Counted from the first letter of the stretch, positions 47,326 to 59,509 are shown. The stretch: DNA of 64,000 nt from Fasciolopsis buskii (GCA_008360955.1 LUCM01006467.1:27636-91635); one strand, 5' to 3'. Numbers and translations are program-made. Notes: generated from the letters alone by a model not told the origin.

Positions 47326-47650
47326 TCAACGAGCTCTATAAGGCGGCTTATATCAAGCCGAAGATCCAGTCATACTTTGAAAGTCAATGGGTAGGTGCCT
47401 GACGAAGTAGTCTCCTGGTCATCTAGGTTGAGTATCGATATGAGCTATTAACTCAGCCGAGAAACTGAGTGGAAATATAACTGATCCAGGTAGATGGATT
47501 TCCACTCAGCCAATCCGCGCTACCTTCCTGACAGATTCTTGCTGGTATCAAAGTCTCTGGTCAAGAACCCCTCCTCCTGCTTAGCGGCTGGACTCTAGCA
47601 GTCTTCGTCGAAAAACCTCTCTCAGCCTATCAGTCGTCGCACAGGATAAT
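47285..47650 (+). repeat. Interspersed repeat family B, copy 2
   Basis: Blocks AAGCCGAAGATCCAGTCATA, GCCTGACGAAGTAGTCTCCT, CTGACAGATTCTTGCTGGTA and CTTAGCGGCTGGACTC are shared with copies at 35.5 and 57.8 kb. It directly abuts the 5' side of the minus-strand LINE fragment. Confidence 0.5.
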
Positions 47651-48119
47651 CAGGATCAGTTTATCCATTGCTTCGAACAGGGTGGATAGTGATAAGTATC
47701 CACCTGCTCCGAGTTCCCGTGCTGGGTTACTGCGCCACTGCCTTGTAGGTAAGACTTGAGTCAAAGGCTCCAGTTGGAGTTCCCAGGGAAAAACCGATTC
47801 TGCGGTATTGACAGTCTGGATAGCCTGAATACCTGCACCATCCTTTCTGCATGGAACCCTTCCAATTTCCGTTCTTCCGATGCAGGGACCTCGCAAGTTG
47901 CCACGAAGAAGTGCGGCTCGACGGCAGCATTAAAAGAAGGGGAGGAAACAGTTCGCAAGGAATAGTTAAGCTTTCTTTGGATGCCTTCACTGTCTGCACA
48001 CACACACAAATAAGGTGAGAATCTGTCCTAGCTAGAACTTGAAACTTTCCAAATAGACATCCTGTGCCTCCGAAACGCGCATACAAAACCCCACTTCCGT
48101 GCTCACTTTTTGTAGTGCA

Positions 48120-48432
48120 GATGCAACCTCACTCTCTCGATTCACTCGTCGCGGCTTCAAGCGCTCGTGGTCAGACTTGCGTTGGGATTGCTCAGCATGT
48201 TGGCGGAGCGTGCACTGTAAGGCTGCACCCCAGTTGTGCAGTTCGGTTGGACTGTTCTATACTTGTCACTAGCGGTCGATCGAATCGTCGTCGTTTGTTT
48301 GTCGTATCTGTGCATGGACCCTCTGATTGCAGCTGTCCTGGTCATTTTACCGTCCAACTTGGGTACTTAGTGGAGGCAGAACGGCATACCGAAGGCCGAT
48401 TTTCTGTCTCAATCGATGACATGCATGAAGCG
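48120..48432 (+). mobile_element. LINE endonuclease fragment (RTE-like), copy 1
   Basis: Frame pieces ASSARGQTCVGIA, SNRRRLFVVSVHGPSDCS and QLGYLVEAERHTEGRFSVS match the second copy at 58,990-59,500 (VVSVYASTDCS, IGSGFSIPADRTDNG). The family motif VVSVYAPTDCS plus DFNAQLG is part of apurinic-type endonuclease domains. Dead fragment in the SSRP1 intron. Confidence 0.6.
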
Positions 48433-48679
48433 TGTCATAAAAATAGTTTGTCGATTGATCGTGGAATCCATTGGGAGTAGTGAACAATCATTAATTTTAT
48501 TGTATTGTTTTCAATCTCTTGGGATTAGGTCTCGTCCACCAAGGGCATTCGAAAGCGGAATGCTGGATAGCAAGAATAATGATTCTTTCATTGTTGTTGA
48601 ATGCGATGCCATACCTGTAGGCCACAACCAAAAACTTCAGCAGTTTCAGATTCTGCTCCCGAATATCCAAGTTTTTTAA

Positions 48680-49520
48680 GTTGGTGAAAGTGCTGTAGGA
48701 ATTATCTTTTTACTGATTCATTCCGTTGTCCTCCGGAAACATGCTTAGAATATCCTGTCTGTTATTCTTTCTAGGAATCTGGCGGTATGCAATTTTCAGG
48801 TCTAGGATGCTAAACGCTTTATAACTTGAAATTTCTGTGATCCTCTTATCAGTACGCGGAGGGAATTAAGCATCAAGGAACATGTACCGGCTAATAGTCC
48901 AACTGTAGGCAGTGACTAGGTGGCGTTTGTCACGTTCATTAACAGTTACCGAAAATTGCCCCGGCCGAGAAACAGAGGATTCTGTGGTGGAAAACAGAAT
49001 TGAACCGCGTAATTATTTTCCGCTTTACTTGAGTACAGGTTAAACGAATAATTGAAACAGTCAACTCTGCACAGGTGGGAAGGTGGAGGAAATGGTCATC
49101 ATAAACTTCTTTTCGGTTTTGAATGTAATCGCGTCTTTTTGATAACTGTTGTCTTCGTTGAGCACCTGGTTACGCCCCTCTCTGTTAGCACGGCAGCTTC
49201 AAGCTATGGAGTCTTTCTGCAAAAGTTAGGATGGAGTCTTGCTGTGCTTCAGGTTCACACAGGGATAACCTGATTGATTCAGGTTGTTGCTGGAGTCTTG
49301 TTAAATAATTCGGCTTAGCTCTCCAACGTTCACTGATTGTTTTTGTTGACAGTGTTCTTCCCTAGAGCGTTGAATGACTCGCCACTACTTCCTCAGTCAC
49401 GCAAGTTGATGTTCCCGTATCCGTTTCGTCAGCTGCGTATGATTGATTGGCGGATGTTACTGGTTTCACACTAGTAGGTGAATTGTGAAATGCCTTTTAT
49501 AGCTGTTAGTGTCCAAAGCT
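48680..49520. other. SSRP1 intron sequence without recognised element
   Basis: No motif-bearing frame on either strand. It may hold the downstream part of the minus-strand Penelope-like relic, but I could not find a GIY-YIG motif. Confidence 0.35.
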
Positions 49521-49529
49521 TTTTGTCCT

Positions 49530-50880
49530 TCTCACATATGATCGAGCGAGCTGAGTGAAGCATTCTTATACATCCAGTTTAGAAAGTGGTCCAAACGCCT
49601 CCGAAATCTATCGCTTGTAACGTTCAGCACAGTCGTCCTTTTGAAGGACATAATGACGAATAAACCCGTTTTGGGGGCTATGCAGGCTGGTTTTTTTAAT
49701 TTTGTCGTTGATATACTTTTTGGTGAGCTTTTGGGAATATTCATTTCCGCCTAAAGCGTTGTATACCTGAACGAACTCTATTTGTACTGTTCCGTGTGAG
49801 TTGAATTTTGGGGGCATGGCACATTCCGGTGGGTCTGTTGGATTTCATGTACCGTTTTGCACAGATGGGTTTTCTGTATGCACTATATTCAGTTGTATAA
49901 TCTTCCTTATCCACGAAAACAGCATCACAGTGCAGTTTATGGCCGCTGGTCCTCTTTGCCGTTACTCACATGGCTTTGCATCTGACTAAGATGAATCAGC
50001 AGCTGTTCGGTATTTTTCAATCTCTTAGACATTTCGAAGATATCGTTCACGAAGTGCCACTGGGTACTGAGTTTAGATATTTCACCGTGAAGTACACGCT
50101 CCCATTTCGTCCTAAAAATATCTATCTGATTGATGGCTTCGTCTGTTTGGCTTGGTCCCATTGGAATTAGTTAACAGTCTCAGATCTGATGGAAATGGCG
50201 TCTTACATGGAACGAAGTCATTATGGCTTTCCAATTCAGTGACAGATATTCGTAAAAGTGGCTTTGGCTTAACATGACTTACAAGGAGACCGCGCAGAGA
50301 AGAGACTTCGAACTGGAAAAAATAATTTCGATAGCTTTTTGTAGCTGGGGGAAACGTGTCTATGTCGCGCGGAATGAATAATCGATTGTTGTGGTGAATA
50401 TTCTTAACTGAATGGATAAGTGTGGGTATCCGTATGAAAGACTGTTGAAGTGTGTTGAGACCATCGTGACTGGTGTTTGTGAAGCGCTGGACTGCCAGTG
50501 GTTTGCTGGCGAGAGATTTAACGGTAGTTTCGAACTTCCGGTGTCAGTTAAAGCATCAGCTAGATAGAATGGTATTGTGGTGGTGAGAGAATCACTAGTT
50601 AAGGAAACACGGTTGGGACTTTGTGATGGCTGAGGTGACGGGCAGGAAATTCACTGAAAATGTTCTTTTTCACTGCGAAATTTAGCGCGTTCAGCAAAGA
50701 TCCACAAAGAGGTCTAAGCCTTAGGACGTCATAAAGCGTCAGGCTCCGGTGGTCTTTTCTCAACTCTCTTCGAAGATCGGGGGGTTGGAACTGCTCACGC
50801 AACTTCAAGTTTTGTTCTCTAAGGTTTGGTGTTCGGAGAAAGTCCCTTGTCGGGTCGATTGTTGTCCTCATGTGCAAGAA
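49530..50880 (-). mobile_element. Second, decayed Penelope-like element
   Basis: Minus-strand frames, read downward, give an N-terminal-like piece (SLLNALNFAVKKNIF), then an RT core piece TQWHFVNDIFEMSKR aligning with the RYVDDIF box of Penelope RTs but with FVND. A following segment ends in the INCTVMLF position (usually LDV). A thumb-like YRKP piece comes next (TTEYSAYRKPICAKRYM), then VYNALGGNEYSQKLTKKYIN. A long ATG-less open stretch (about 50,110-50,530) lies between the first two. There are several frame shifts. No GIY-YIG was seen, so it is truncated or beyond recognition. Confidence 0.5.
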
Positions 50881-51433
50881 GGGCTCGGGTAGTGACTGTG
50901 TAGAGGATTAGATTTTTCTAATGGCGTCCGATCTGCTAGCGTCCATCATTCTCCGCAAGTTGCACAACATACGTGAAGAGCGAATTCGAGAAAGACAGGC
51001 TGGTGGCTTGCCAGAATTATGAATTTCGAGTGGTGATACTAAATGTAAACTCGTTCAGTAATTTTCTGTAGGCAATAGGTAAATTTTCCAGTACATGGAA
51101 GAGCGGTAAAAACATTTTGAAAATCACCCTGATTTCAGGCAAATGACAAACGCTAATTAATCCCTGGTGAGACACGATATGGCGTACACCATAGTATATA
51201 TGAATAACGGTAATTTCTGTCAGCCTGTTTTCTACCATTAAACTATCAGAAGCTGTCTATGATCTTGACTCCTTTATGCGATGTAATATGCGGCTTTCCT
51301 GCACTGGGTAAACAGGCACAATAGGATAATTAGCAAAAATATTTATCGCACGCAATCGACCAGAAACAAACGTTGACATTTTCCAAATATTGCTTTCCTT
51401 GTGAATGGTAGTCGAAGTTGTGCTTCTTTTTAG

Positions 51434-52372
51434 GTGGAAACTCGAAATGGCTTGACGCACACGTTTACTTCCATCGATCGTAACGAATATCACCAGCTAT
51501 ATGACTTTGTGTCTTCGAAAAAGCTTCGTGTAAAGAATATTGAATCAGAAAGCAAAGGCGGTGCCGGTGCCGCGGGCGCAGATGCTTGGTCTTCTTCGGA
51601 TGAATCACACGACGCGTATATGGAGAAAGTGAAAACGGAGGCCCGCGAAAGGGAGCTAGAAATTGACGATGATGATGATGACGAGGACGATGAGGATTTT
51701 CAACCGCCGCCAGAATCTGATGCTTCGGAATTGGCCGAAGAATATGACAGTAATGTGCAGACCACTGATAGTGAAGATGCGGATTCGGATTCCGATGATG
51801 ATGCTAGTTCCGGAAGCAGATCAGGCTCTGGTTCAGAACCGCCTCCAAAACCGAAAAAAATCAAACCGGAACCGCCACCCAAACAAAAACCAGAAAAACA
51901 GCAAAAAAAAACAAAGAGAACCAAAGATCCGAACGCTCCAACACGACCGCTCTCAGCTTACTTCCTGTGGTTCAATGAGAACCGCGAAAGTATTGTGCGT
52001 GAGTTAGGGGGCTCCAATTCTGTGTCGGACGTTGCTCGAGCTGCTGGCGAAAAATGGCGTAACATGAACGACGAGGCAAAGGCGCCATATATTGCTCGAA
52101 TGCGTGAATCAAAGGAGAAATATGACGAAGAAATGCGTGTGTATAAAGCAAAAATAGCTTCTGGAGAGATTCCGGAGCCATCCAAGGCCAGAACGATATC
52201 AAAGGGGAAGGCCAAATCCACCACCGCCACGAAATCTCCTCGAAAGCCCACGCAAAGTGGAAATTACAAAAGTGCTGAGTATGTAGCATCGGGTTCTGAT
52301 GACCTGAGTGATCTCAGTGATGACGATGAAGGCGGTGGCAAAAATAATAGTGCTTCCGAACTGTCCAATTAA
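51434..52372 (+). CDS. SSRP1: SSRP1 (FACT subunit) terminal exon with HMG box
   Basis: The acceptor TGCTTCTTTTTAG opens a 312-codon frame to TAA. Its first codon GTG is the internal V after FDFE, not a start. Residues 1-36 finish the M domain (TFTSIDRNEYHQLYDFVSSK). Residues 78-125 are strongly acidic (poly Asp/Glu), 136-165 are Pro/Lys-rich, and 164-240 form an HMG box (DPNAPTRPLSAYFLWFNENR, then GEKWRNM, KAPY and KEKYDEEM). The tail ends in an acidic Ser/Asp segment (SGSDDLSDLSDDDEGG). The layout equals animal SSRP1: acidic intrinsically disordered domain, basic linker, one HMG box, acidic tail. The HMG box binds DNA and the acidic stretch contacts histones. No canonical AATAAA is seen in the next 300 bases. 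Confidence 0.97.
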   Translation: METRNGLTHTFTSIDRNEYHQLYDFVSSKKLRVKNIESESKGGAGAAGADAWSSSDESHDAYMEKVKTEARERELEIDDDDDDEDDEDFQPPPESDASELAEEYDSNVQTTDSEDADSDSDDDASSGSRSGSGSEPPPKPKKIKPEPPPKQKPEKQQKKTKRTKDPNAPTRPLSAYFLWFNENRESIVRELGGSNSVSDVARAAGEKWRNMNDEAKAPYIARMRESKEKYDEEMRVYKAKIASGEIPEPSKARTISKGKAKSTTATKSPRKPTQSGNYKSAEYVASGSDDLSDLSDDDEGGGKNNSASELSN

Positions 52373-52754
52373 GATCAGAGCATTCCCCATTTGTCAAGCA
52401 TTTTCACCCCCTTATCACTTGACTGTCTACAAACATCTTGAAAAATCTTTTTACACATTAATTCTTTGAATTCTTCATGGGGCCGGTTTCATCAGCCAGA
52501 GGTAAACAATGGGATACGTAATTCAGGAACATTGAGTGGTGGTCTCCTGTCCCATTACGATATTCGTTTTTGATACCATTTTGTGATATTCATTTCTCAG
52601 TTAGTTCAATTAGATGGGGCTCACCTATCCGGAATCAAAAAGGGGTCTCACGCTGATCAGAGCATCTTAGCGCACAACTCTTTTGACAGCTGTTCCTGCT
52701 CATGTCCTGTGATATTTTTTTGACAACTCCACCTTATGATTATATAATCATATC

Positions 52755-53010
52755 TTTTTTTATCAGTCGAAACCACGGCTGAGAAGAAAGACAAGATGAG
52801 GTAAAGAAGAGTAGAAAGGGCTTCGGCTATGAGCGATAGCCGCAACCTTTACCTGCTAATTAGGAGTACTGGTCCCTGGAAGCCGAGTGTAAGCGAGACG
52901 ATCAAGGAATTTAACGGCTCACTGATTCATTTTCAGCAGCGTCGGCTGGGCATTGGACAGAATAGTTTAGAGACCAGTTTAATCAGCCTGTTGTCTTAGT
53001 GGACCTCCTA
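52755..53010 (+). mobile_element. LINE pre-RT fragment
   Basis: The pieces SDSRNLYLLIRSTGPWKPSV, SETIKEFNGSLI and QQRRLG correspond to the segment before the RT in the copy at 31,990-32,190 (NKDCLSLY, TGELIHGRQERLDRWAEHF) and to the one at 61,290. It ends after LETSLISL with no RT following. It lies between the converging SSRP1 and sorting nexin genes. Confidence 0.6.
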
Positions 53011-53499
53011 CTCATGCATGCAGGTGAACCAATACGGGGTAAGAATGGAATTCTTTTTGGGATGCCATTGTTGCATTTTACTTCCGATCATCCAGACCAG
53101 CAAAGCGACTCCTTGCTATCAGTAATTATATTATGCACAAACAGTTACGTTAGTTAAAACTTTCGGACTGCACAGCACTAAATAATTAACATATCACACA
53201 TTGAAAGGAAGTGCGCTATGCGCTATGTGAGGGAGAAGTTGAATATATAATGTTTGTAGTTACAACGGGACACAAAGAAGCCAGCAAACGTGATCGAAAA
53301 TCGAGGAGACGGAAGGAAAATGAGCGAAAAGAAGAGTGCCCATGAAAGCAACCGAGATAGGTAATCCAGAAACAACAGCTATGACCGATAGAACAAGTTT
53401 GTAGGTATGTTAACGTGCTGAAAACCAATAGGAGCATGAAAGAATAAGGCTAAAACAAATGAAATCAATCGATTTACATCATCCACCTTTTTTGGATAT

Positions 53500-53735
53500 T
53501 CAATTTTGTGGAGGATCAGTGTGTGCGCGACAAGCACGGCCGGTTTTGGTAGGGCAGAGTTGCTTCTCAAACAGCGACTCCCAGTGAGCACGGTGCGATC
53601 GAAAGAGCTGACACAGAATTGCTTCCAGCAAGTAGTGGACGAAACGACGATTGAAGCGTTTCTCTTGGAGTAAACGAAACACGCGAAGCACTCCGCGTCG
53701 AGTTGTCTCGTTGCCCAGAAACTGAGCCAGATCCT
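53500..53735 (-). CDS. Sorting nexin, terminal exon with end of PXC domain
   Basis: The minus-strand acceptor TTATGTCTTTGTTTCGCCAATCAG opens a 236-base exon ending in TGA. Together with the last base of 58,126-58,300 it begins E-DLAQFLGNETTRRGVLRVF, then RLLQEKRFNRRFVHYLLEAI and LCQLF. This is the characteristic end of the PXC (nexin_C) domain of the SNX13/SNX14/SNX19/SNX25 group (LLG..N...G...F..LQ...NR...Y.LLE.IL..LF). A hydrophilic tail to PPQN follows. These proteins act at endosome or ER-lipid droplet contacts, binding phosphoinositides through PX. The exact paralogue cannot be told from these exons. Confidence 0.8.
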
Positions 53736-53739
53736 CTGA

Positions 53740-56700
53740 TTGGCGAAACAAAGACATAATGATGAGAATGGCAAATGGTACGAAACAGCAGTATGAGGAC
53801 CAAATTTATCAAATTGACGACTGTGAGGATGCCCGTCAAGTAGACAAGCTTACCAAGCCAATGAGTTGGTTTATATAGTTTCTATAAAGAAGGTAAGCGG
53901 GGCAGTAAACAACAGAATTATGAAAGTGCTTTAGTACATCCTTGGTCAACCAACGAACCAAACAGTCTATTTGATGCTTACAGTTTTTCGATTCTCAACT
54001 AAACTGGGCCGACTACAGTGGGATGGGAATCGAGTAAGAGAGGCGTCCGCCGAAGTTGTATATCCGGTAGCTTTAAAAAGGACATAACACAATAGACGAA
54101 TTACTGACATTCCAACCTTTCTAACGTACCACTTAATCAACTGAAGAGATAAATGAGGAGCTAACCAGTGGAATGAAGAAACATGGAATACCTGGGACTA
54201 GTTGAACCAATTGAAAGCATCCGAAGACGACTGGGGCGTTGCTAAACGGAGCTGGCATAGGGCTAGCCTTGAGTTACAAAATCGCACGACCACGAGATTG
54301 CTTCGACGTACCTACTGCAGTCGATTCACGCACGATATGAAGGCGGATTTCGCCGATCGAAACATGTTTATAAAGATATTGCACAAGTCGCGCTGACGCA
54401 TAAGAAGGCCGCTGGAAACGTGGTTACTCAATGAACGAGCTCGCCTGGGGTGGGTGTTGCTTCGGTGTGAACGGCACTCCTTTCCGTTGAGCGAAGATTG
54501 AAGTTTTCATTTGGGCTAATGACGGACGAATTTGGATGACGTGAAATCCCCACCAACCTGAACAACTTAGTATAACGAAGGTTCAGTTTTCCAATGGGCG
54601 GATGCTGTGTCGATGTGGAAACTCCGGACGGTCCTGGACGGTCCAATTTCCAATAAGAAGTAGACACGGAAAATGTGCAATTTCTATTCAGATTCAGCTG
54701 GAGATTAATAGCTTGTACAGTATGAGGGGTTGCTTCTGATGGGAACGTGTCGATGGCTGGCTAGTTGGCCAGTTGGTATGGAAAATAAGCATTATGGGAG
54801 AGTGCGAAAGTAATGTGCAGTGAAGAGATTGGATCATGGATATATGTCTCGTGATTTCACTACATTTGGAGTACGCGGACCGACCATCGTTTAAAATCAA
54901 CGAAGCACTTCCTCGTGGGTTAATTGAACATTAGAAGTTCGGGGGTGACGTATTTCTCGGCAGAGTTTCGACTCCATTACTGACAACATAGGCCTTTGGT
55001 GGAGAAAAACTGGATTCACCTGGTGCAATTAGGCGCTGTTTTTACTTGGGTCTTATTCAATCACAAAATTCAGCAACTGTTAACCAATTACAGATTATCT
55101 GTGATTTTACGGTGCCCATGCGATCCTTGTCTTTAGAACAATTTATTGGGGGCCCAGCTTCTGGCCATGAGTAGACAAAAACGTAGCTGCTTGCGGAGTA
55201 GCGCCATGTAACGTAATAGACCGAAATAATCTCCAGCTGGAGCTATCGGTTTCTGCACAGAAAAGCTTGGGAAAATGAAATCCACGTGGGATGCTTTTAA
55301 GTGGGCATGTTATTGCCGTTTATTTTTCCCTTACTCGGTCACCTACTGAAGAAAAATTAAAAGACAGTGCAAACCGGCCCGTTTTCGGTGCTTCATCAGC
55401 TAGTCAAACAGTGCACATTTACATATATCGAATTTACACAAATGAAAAATGGGAAGTAATGTGTTGGTTGAGATCATGTGCATAGGGTTAATGGTTAATG
55501 AACAACCTCACAATTCGTCCTCCAAAACAGTTGGCCAGAGCCATAAAATTGTTATCACTGACTGCAATCAAAGTGACGATGGGATAACAGACTTGGCGAG
55601 CTGTTTCTCATAATGACCTAATCGAGTACGCGTCAATTTCCATGCGTGTCATCGATTAGCCGTACCCACCTGATCTGAACCAACAAACACTCCATTTTCC
55701 CCTTGATCTATATAGAGACGCTTAATGAAGTGCCAAAGACGAACTATTTTCCCACTCCATTTTCTGATGCAATCACTGCGTATCTTAAAGTATGCTAGTG
55801 GTGGATAGGTCTTTTTGAAGATTCAAATCGTGATGAGTTGCTGTTGGACCGGTACACGAATGCCGCCGATCCTTCGGTTGTTCAGTGTTGGTATAAATGG
55901 ATGAAGGATGAACTACTTTAAAGAGTTTATGGTCTTTTTATGAAAATCAATAAAGCATGTGGTGTGATCAGTCATGCCCAGCTGCATTAAAAAGTTCAAC
56001 TTGGTTGAAAACGACATCATGGTCGCGGTTCACCTTGCAGTCTTTTACTAACCCCCGCCACCAGTTTCCCATTAGATCTTTCGAAGCTCAATCAAGAAAA
56101 TGCAACACTAGCTATCATCAGTCGGTGACTAAACTGATGTCAACGATAAATCACCCACCTGATGTATCACCTCATTATCGGTTATCGCTCCGTTTAGCTG
56201 TTGCTGACTTTCTCACATCACAGTAACCAGATACCGATTAAATTAGATTTCCAGACCCAAGGATGCAAAGAAATTGTTTGAATTAGAATGAACTATCATT
56301 GGTCCAGTTGCCTCAACGAAGTATTAAGTAAACACTGCAAGAATTCAGTCCGAGGTAGCCACTGCGAGTCTTCGACTCAAGTTCATTTAATCCCTACCGG
56401 GTACTGTAAACGCTCGTTATGAATCTTCCAGGGCACATTGAGTGGCCTACCGTGAGTAGTTTTGTAATCGGTAGTGTTAACAGAAAGTGACAACACGGTT
56501 GCTCTTCTGTCGAATTAGAAAAACTGAAAAAATGAGCATTTATACGGGTGACGATGACGGTCATCCGGGACGCTTCTGTTGCGGTCTCTAACCAATGTGA
56601 CCATTGTATCCACAAAATGCTACAACATGGCCAGGGGTGGATGTCTCTTGTTCTACTCGTTCTGAATGCCCGGCGAGTTTCGAATCGTTGAATGGTCTTT
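53740..56700. other. Sorting nexin intron, no element recognised
   Basis: The part of the 4.4-kb intron between 58,126 and 53,736 that precedes repeat copy C. Only short competing frames occur. Confidence 0.4.
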
Positions 56701-56729
56701 GGTAATCGACCTAGGGAATATGGCCACAT

Positions 56730-57180
56730 CTTAATTTCAAACTAACCATGGACAGCGCACAAAGCTTACGACTGTATGCTTACTGATGTCTGTGGTGGAA
56801 CGGCGTACTGGGCATCCAGAATATCCGCCCATCCAAAGAGCATCTGAACTGAGTAATCAGTTACCAGTCCTCGTTGTGTTGTGTGATCTTCAAACCGGCC
56901 TACTGCCTTGTAAGCTAGGCCATTTAGTCAAAGGATCAGGTTAGGGTCTTCCAAGTCAACTCCCTACTTCGGTTTGGGCAACCAGTTAGTATACGGTCCA
57001 CAGAGGAATCACGGATCTCGATCATTGGCCTGGGACGAGGAGTAGAACTGCTATGCGTGGTGAACTCTGCTCTTTGTTTCTTTTTCTTTCTTTCTCACTC
57101 ATTGTTTTCGTCCTTCGTCATGGTTCTGATGGCACTTGATCCGTATTCAAATTCGCGCAATATATATATATATATATTCA
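56730..57180 (+). repeat. Interspersed repeat family C, uninterrupted copy
   Basis: Continuous order of blocks: CAAACTAACCATGGACAGCG, GGCGTACTGGGCATCCAGAA, CTACTGCCTTGTAAGCTAGG, CGGTTTGGGCAACCAG, TTCTTTTTCTTTCTTTCTCA, CGTCCTTCGTCATG and an (AT)n end at 57,160-57,178. It serves as the reference for the two SINE-interrupted copies at 40.8-41.5 and 43.1-43.6 kb. It lies in the sorting nexin intron. Confidence 0.6.
57160..57178. repeat. (AT)n microsatellite
   Basis: AT tract at the end of repeat family C. Confidence 0.9.
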
Positions 57181-57689
57181 CAAAACTAAAGCACATCTTT
57201 GTGGACGTACAAAAAACAGCGACTGGGTACATGCATGGAAAGATTATAAGACTGAATATCGAACGTTCCAACAAATGAGACTGGCGTGCTGTTGACCTCA
57301 TTCAAAGATATGATCTAAGGAAAATTTTCGGATGGTTTTGCTCACAGACACCAGTTAATAACTAGTGGTATCCTTGGGAGCGACCAGATCAGGAATGTCA
57401 AACTCCAGGGACGACTTGCTTCTGCTTGGACAAACTGTACAGTGGTTGACCAATAACCATTATTCTTCCAATCGTGCTGTCAGTTGACAAATTATATCCA
57501 AGGCAAGCGAAACACGACAGGAGTAAAGCCAGCAAGGTTATTCAAGATGATGCTTAATATAACAAAGTAAACCACAATGATATGATCGATGCATATAAAC
57601 TTTTGATCCAACCCAGTCTCCAACTCTTCGGTTGCTAATATGAAAGACTACCTACTACAGCATTCTCAGTCTTTTACCCGGCACAACCA

Positions 57690-57965
57690 AAATGAAATTC
57701 GACGTGGTGTGATAATCTGCGCGCTTCCATCATCCAACGAGCCACAAGGGATGATTTATCTCAAGTCGGAGAGTCAGTCATAGCTGGAGGGCCAATGGAT
57801 AAAGAGTGGGCGAAGTACTCGCCAATTTGAGCTGACAACTCAGTCAATGGGCTTCAACTCACCCATATCCGCTTCCTTGCAGAAGGGTTCTCGACAGGAT
57901 CAAGGGTTTTGTTCGATAATATAATCGTTCTCCTACTTAGCGGTTAAACTCGCCAACAGCACCGC
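57690..57965 (+). repeat. Interspersed repeat family B, copy 3
   Basis: Blocks GATGATTTATCTCAAGTCGG, TGAGCTGACAACTCAGTCAA, CGCTTCCTTGCAGAAGGGTT and TACTTAGCGGTTAAACTCGC parallel copies at 47.3 and 63.7 kb. Confidence 0.5.
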
Positions 57966-58125
57966 CCACCAATTTCCAGGAGTTGCAACGGCGAAGATTA
58001 GAGTTAAAATTGTTTTTAGTTTATTTAACATTACATCCGCATTTAACAGCGTCGAATAACAGTAACGGGGAACAACACATACGACAAAGGGATGCGGTGA
58101 CTACCATAAACTAAAATACACTCAC

Positions 58126-58300
58126 CAGAAACAGAACCGAGTAGCATGGTGCGGCACAGCACTCGAGTGCGCATTTTCGTCTCGTGAGCCCGTTCACCAG
58201 GTTGCGTTGTAGGTTGTGTTGGATCTGTAGGGGGCCACACTGAATCCCGCAAATAGGCTACGAATTCCGCAAGTCGGTTGGCACTAGTTAACTCATTAGC
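58126..58300 (-). CDS. Sorting nexin exon, central PXC domain
   Basis: The minus-strand acceptor CATCCAAATTTCTTACAG and donor TTTCTG|GTGAGTGTA flank 175 bases (58 codons plus one base). It reads ANELTSANRLAEFVAYLRDS, VWPP, a Pro/Thr-rich insert, then KMRTRVLCRTMLLGSVS. The FVAYLRDSVWP motif is the nexin_C signature (xxxLRDAFWP). RTRVL...LL continues as in SNX13/SNX25-type proteins. The one-base remainder G joins AG of the next exon to give Glu, so the two exons splice in phase. The segment of PXC that should precede it was not found between 58,300 and 62,755. Confidence 0.78.
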
Positions 58301-58989
58301 CTGTAAGAAATTTGGATGATAAATGAAATGACAGCGAGACACATAGGTTTAACATAAAGTGGAATTTGTGAAAATATCTTATGAATCCTTGTCCGGCGCC
58401 GAGACTGTGAGTGATCCCACTGAATTCGTTCTCTTGGCCCTGGGGGGAGAAATTGGCAACGCTTCTTGTCAAAGGTTACCATGAGAGTTGGAGCCTAAGG
58501 TAGGTAATGCACACAATATAAGACTGGCTACGATTTGTTGATCGATAAATCTTTCACAGCAAAGGCGATGCAATACAAATAGATTTGTGATGATGACCTA
58601 AAGATTAGGCACCTAATTCGATTAAACTTAGATCGATCTGCGCACCAATCTTGTCGAAATGCATGAGTCAGGCAAGTGAAGTTAATTTTGCACCGCCACC
58701 AAGTGTTAGGTCGTCTGAACTAGTGTAAAACTTATTTGTCGGTTAGGTTCGAGAGTCGAGTTGTAAGGCGTTGGATCGACGCTCTTCTTTGTTACAAATT
58801 AGAAAACATACCGAGAGAGCATGAATCTCTGTATATAGGGCTTACCGAACTACACATTGGTCGTCTGGTAGGCCCTAGCAGCGGGTACTTCAAGTACTGT
58901 ATCTATATATTCCTATGAGAATTGAAGACAAAAGCTCTGAACAATCATTCCTTCGTACAGTTCTATATTCGGTTTGAGTAGAAACCGCT

Positions 58990-59500
58990 TTGCCGCCACC
59001 AGGCTGGTACCTGGGTGTGCGCGCGACCCTGCTTCCGTAAACAGTCTTCGTAGCCCAGACACAATCCCACTCGCCCGCTTCATTCCTCGCGTGTCCGGTG
59101 ATCCGGTTTCGGGCGCTCGTGGTTGGACTGGCGTTGGGATCACTCTGAACAAAAGACCCGAGCGTTCACTGTTAGACTGGAGCCCAGTCAACAGTAGTCG
59201 ACTGGACCGTTGTTATCTACTCGTCGTATCTGTGTATGCGTCCACTGACTGCAGTTTTGCTGAGGCAAAAAACGGGTTCTACCGTTAATTATCCGGATAA
59301 CACCGAAATGTGCGTTCACCGGATATTGTGGTCGTTTTTGATTTCAGGACTCAACTTGGGCACAGTAGAGATGGAACGGCACATCGGAAGCGGATTTTCT
59401 ATCCCAGCCGATCGCACGGATAACGGATATATCTTCATCCAAGTTTGTTCCGACTACAAGTGGCAGATCTTATCTACCGAATTTCACGTACGTTGAAACG
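58990..59500 (+). mobile_element. LINE endonuclease fragment (RTE-like), copy 2
   Basis: Frame pieces: RGWTGVGITL, LLDWSPVNSSRLDR, YLLVVSVYASTDCSFAEAKN, a shift, then LNLGTVEMERHIGSGFSIPA and DRTDNGYIFIQVCSDYK. These correspond to the GDFNAQLG...RFSVPADRTDNG region of LINE endonucleases and pair with copy 1 at 48.1 kb. It lies in the sorting nexin intron, antisense to that gene. Confidence 0.65.
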
Positions 59501-59509
59501 CGTAAACTC

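Noticed and set aside
54190..54420. LINE C-terminal fragment
   Set aside because: The phrase RRRLG in one frame recalls LINE C-termini, but no other motif supports it on either side.
58370..58475. Additional sorting nexin exon
   Set aside because: A strong acceptor (CTCCCCCCAG) precedes it, but no frame matches the PXC domain and no convincing donor lies before the next known acceptor at 58,301.
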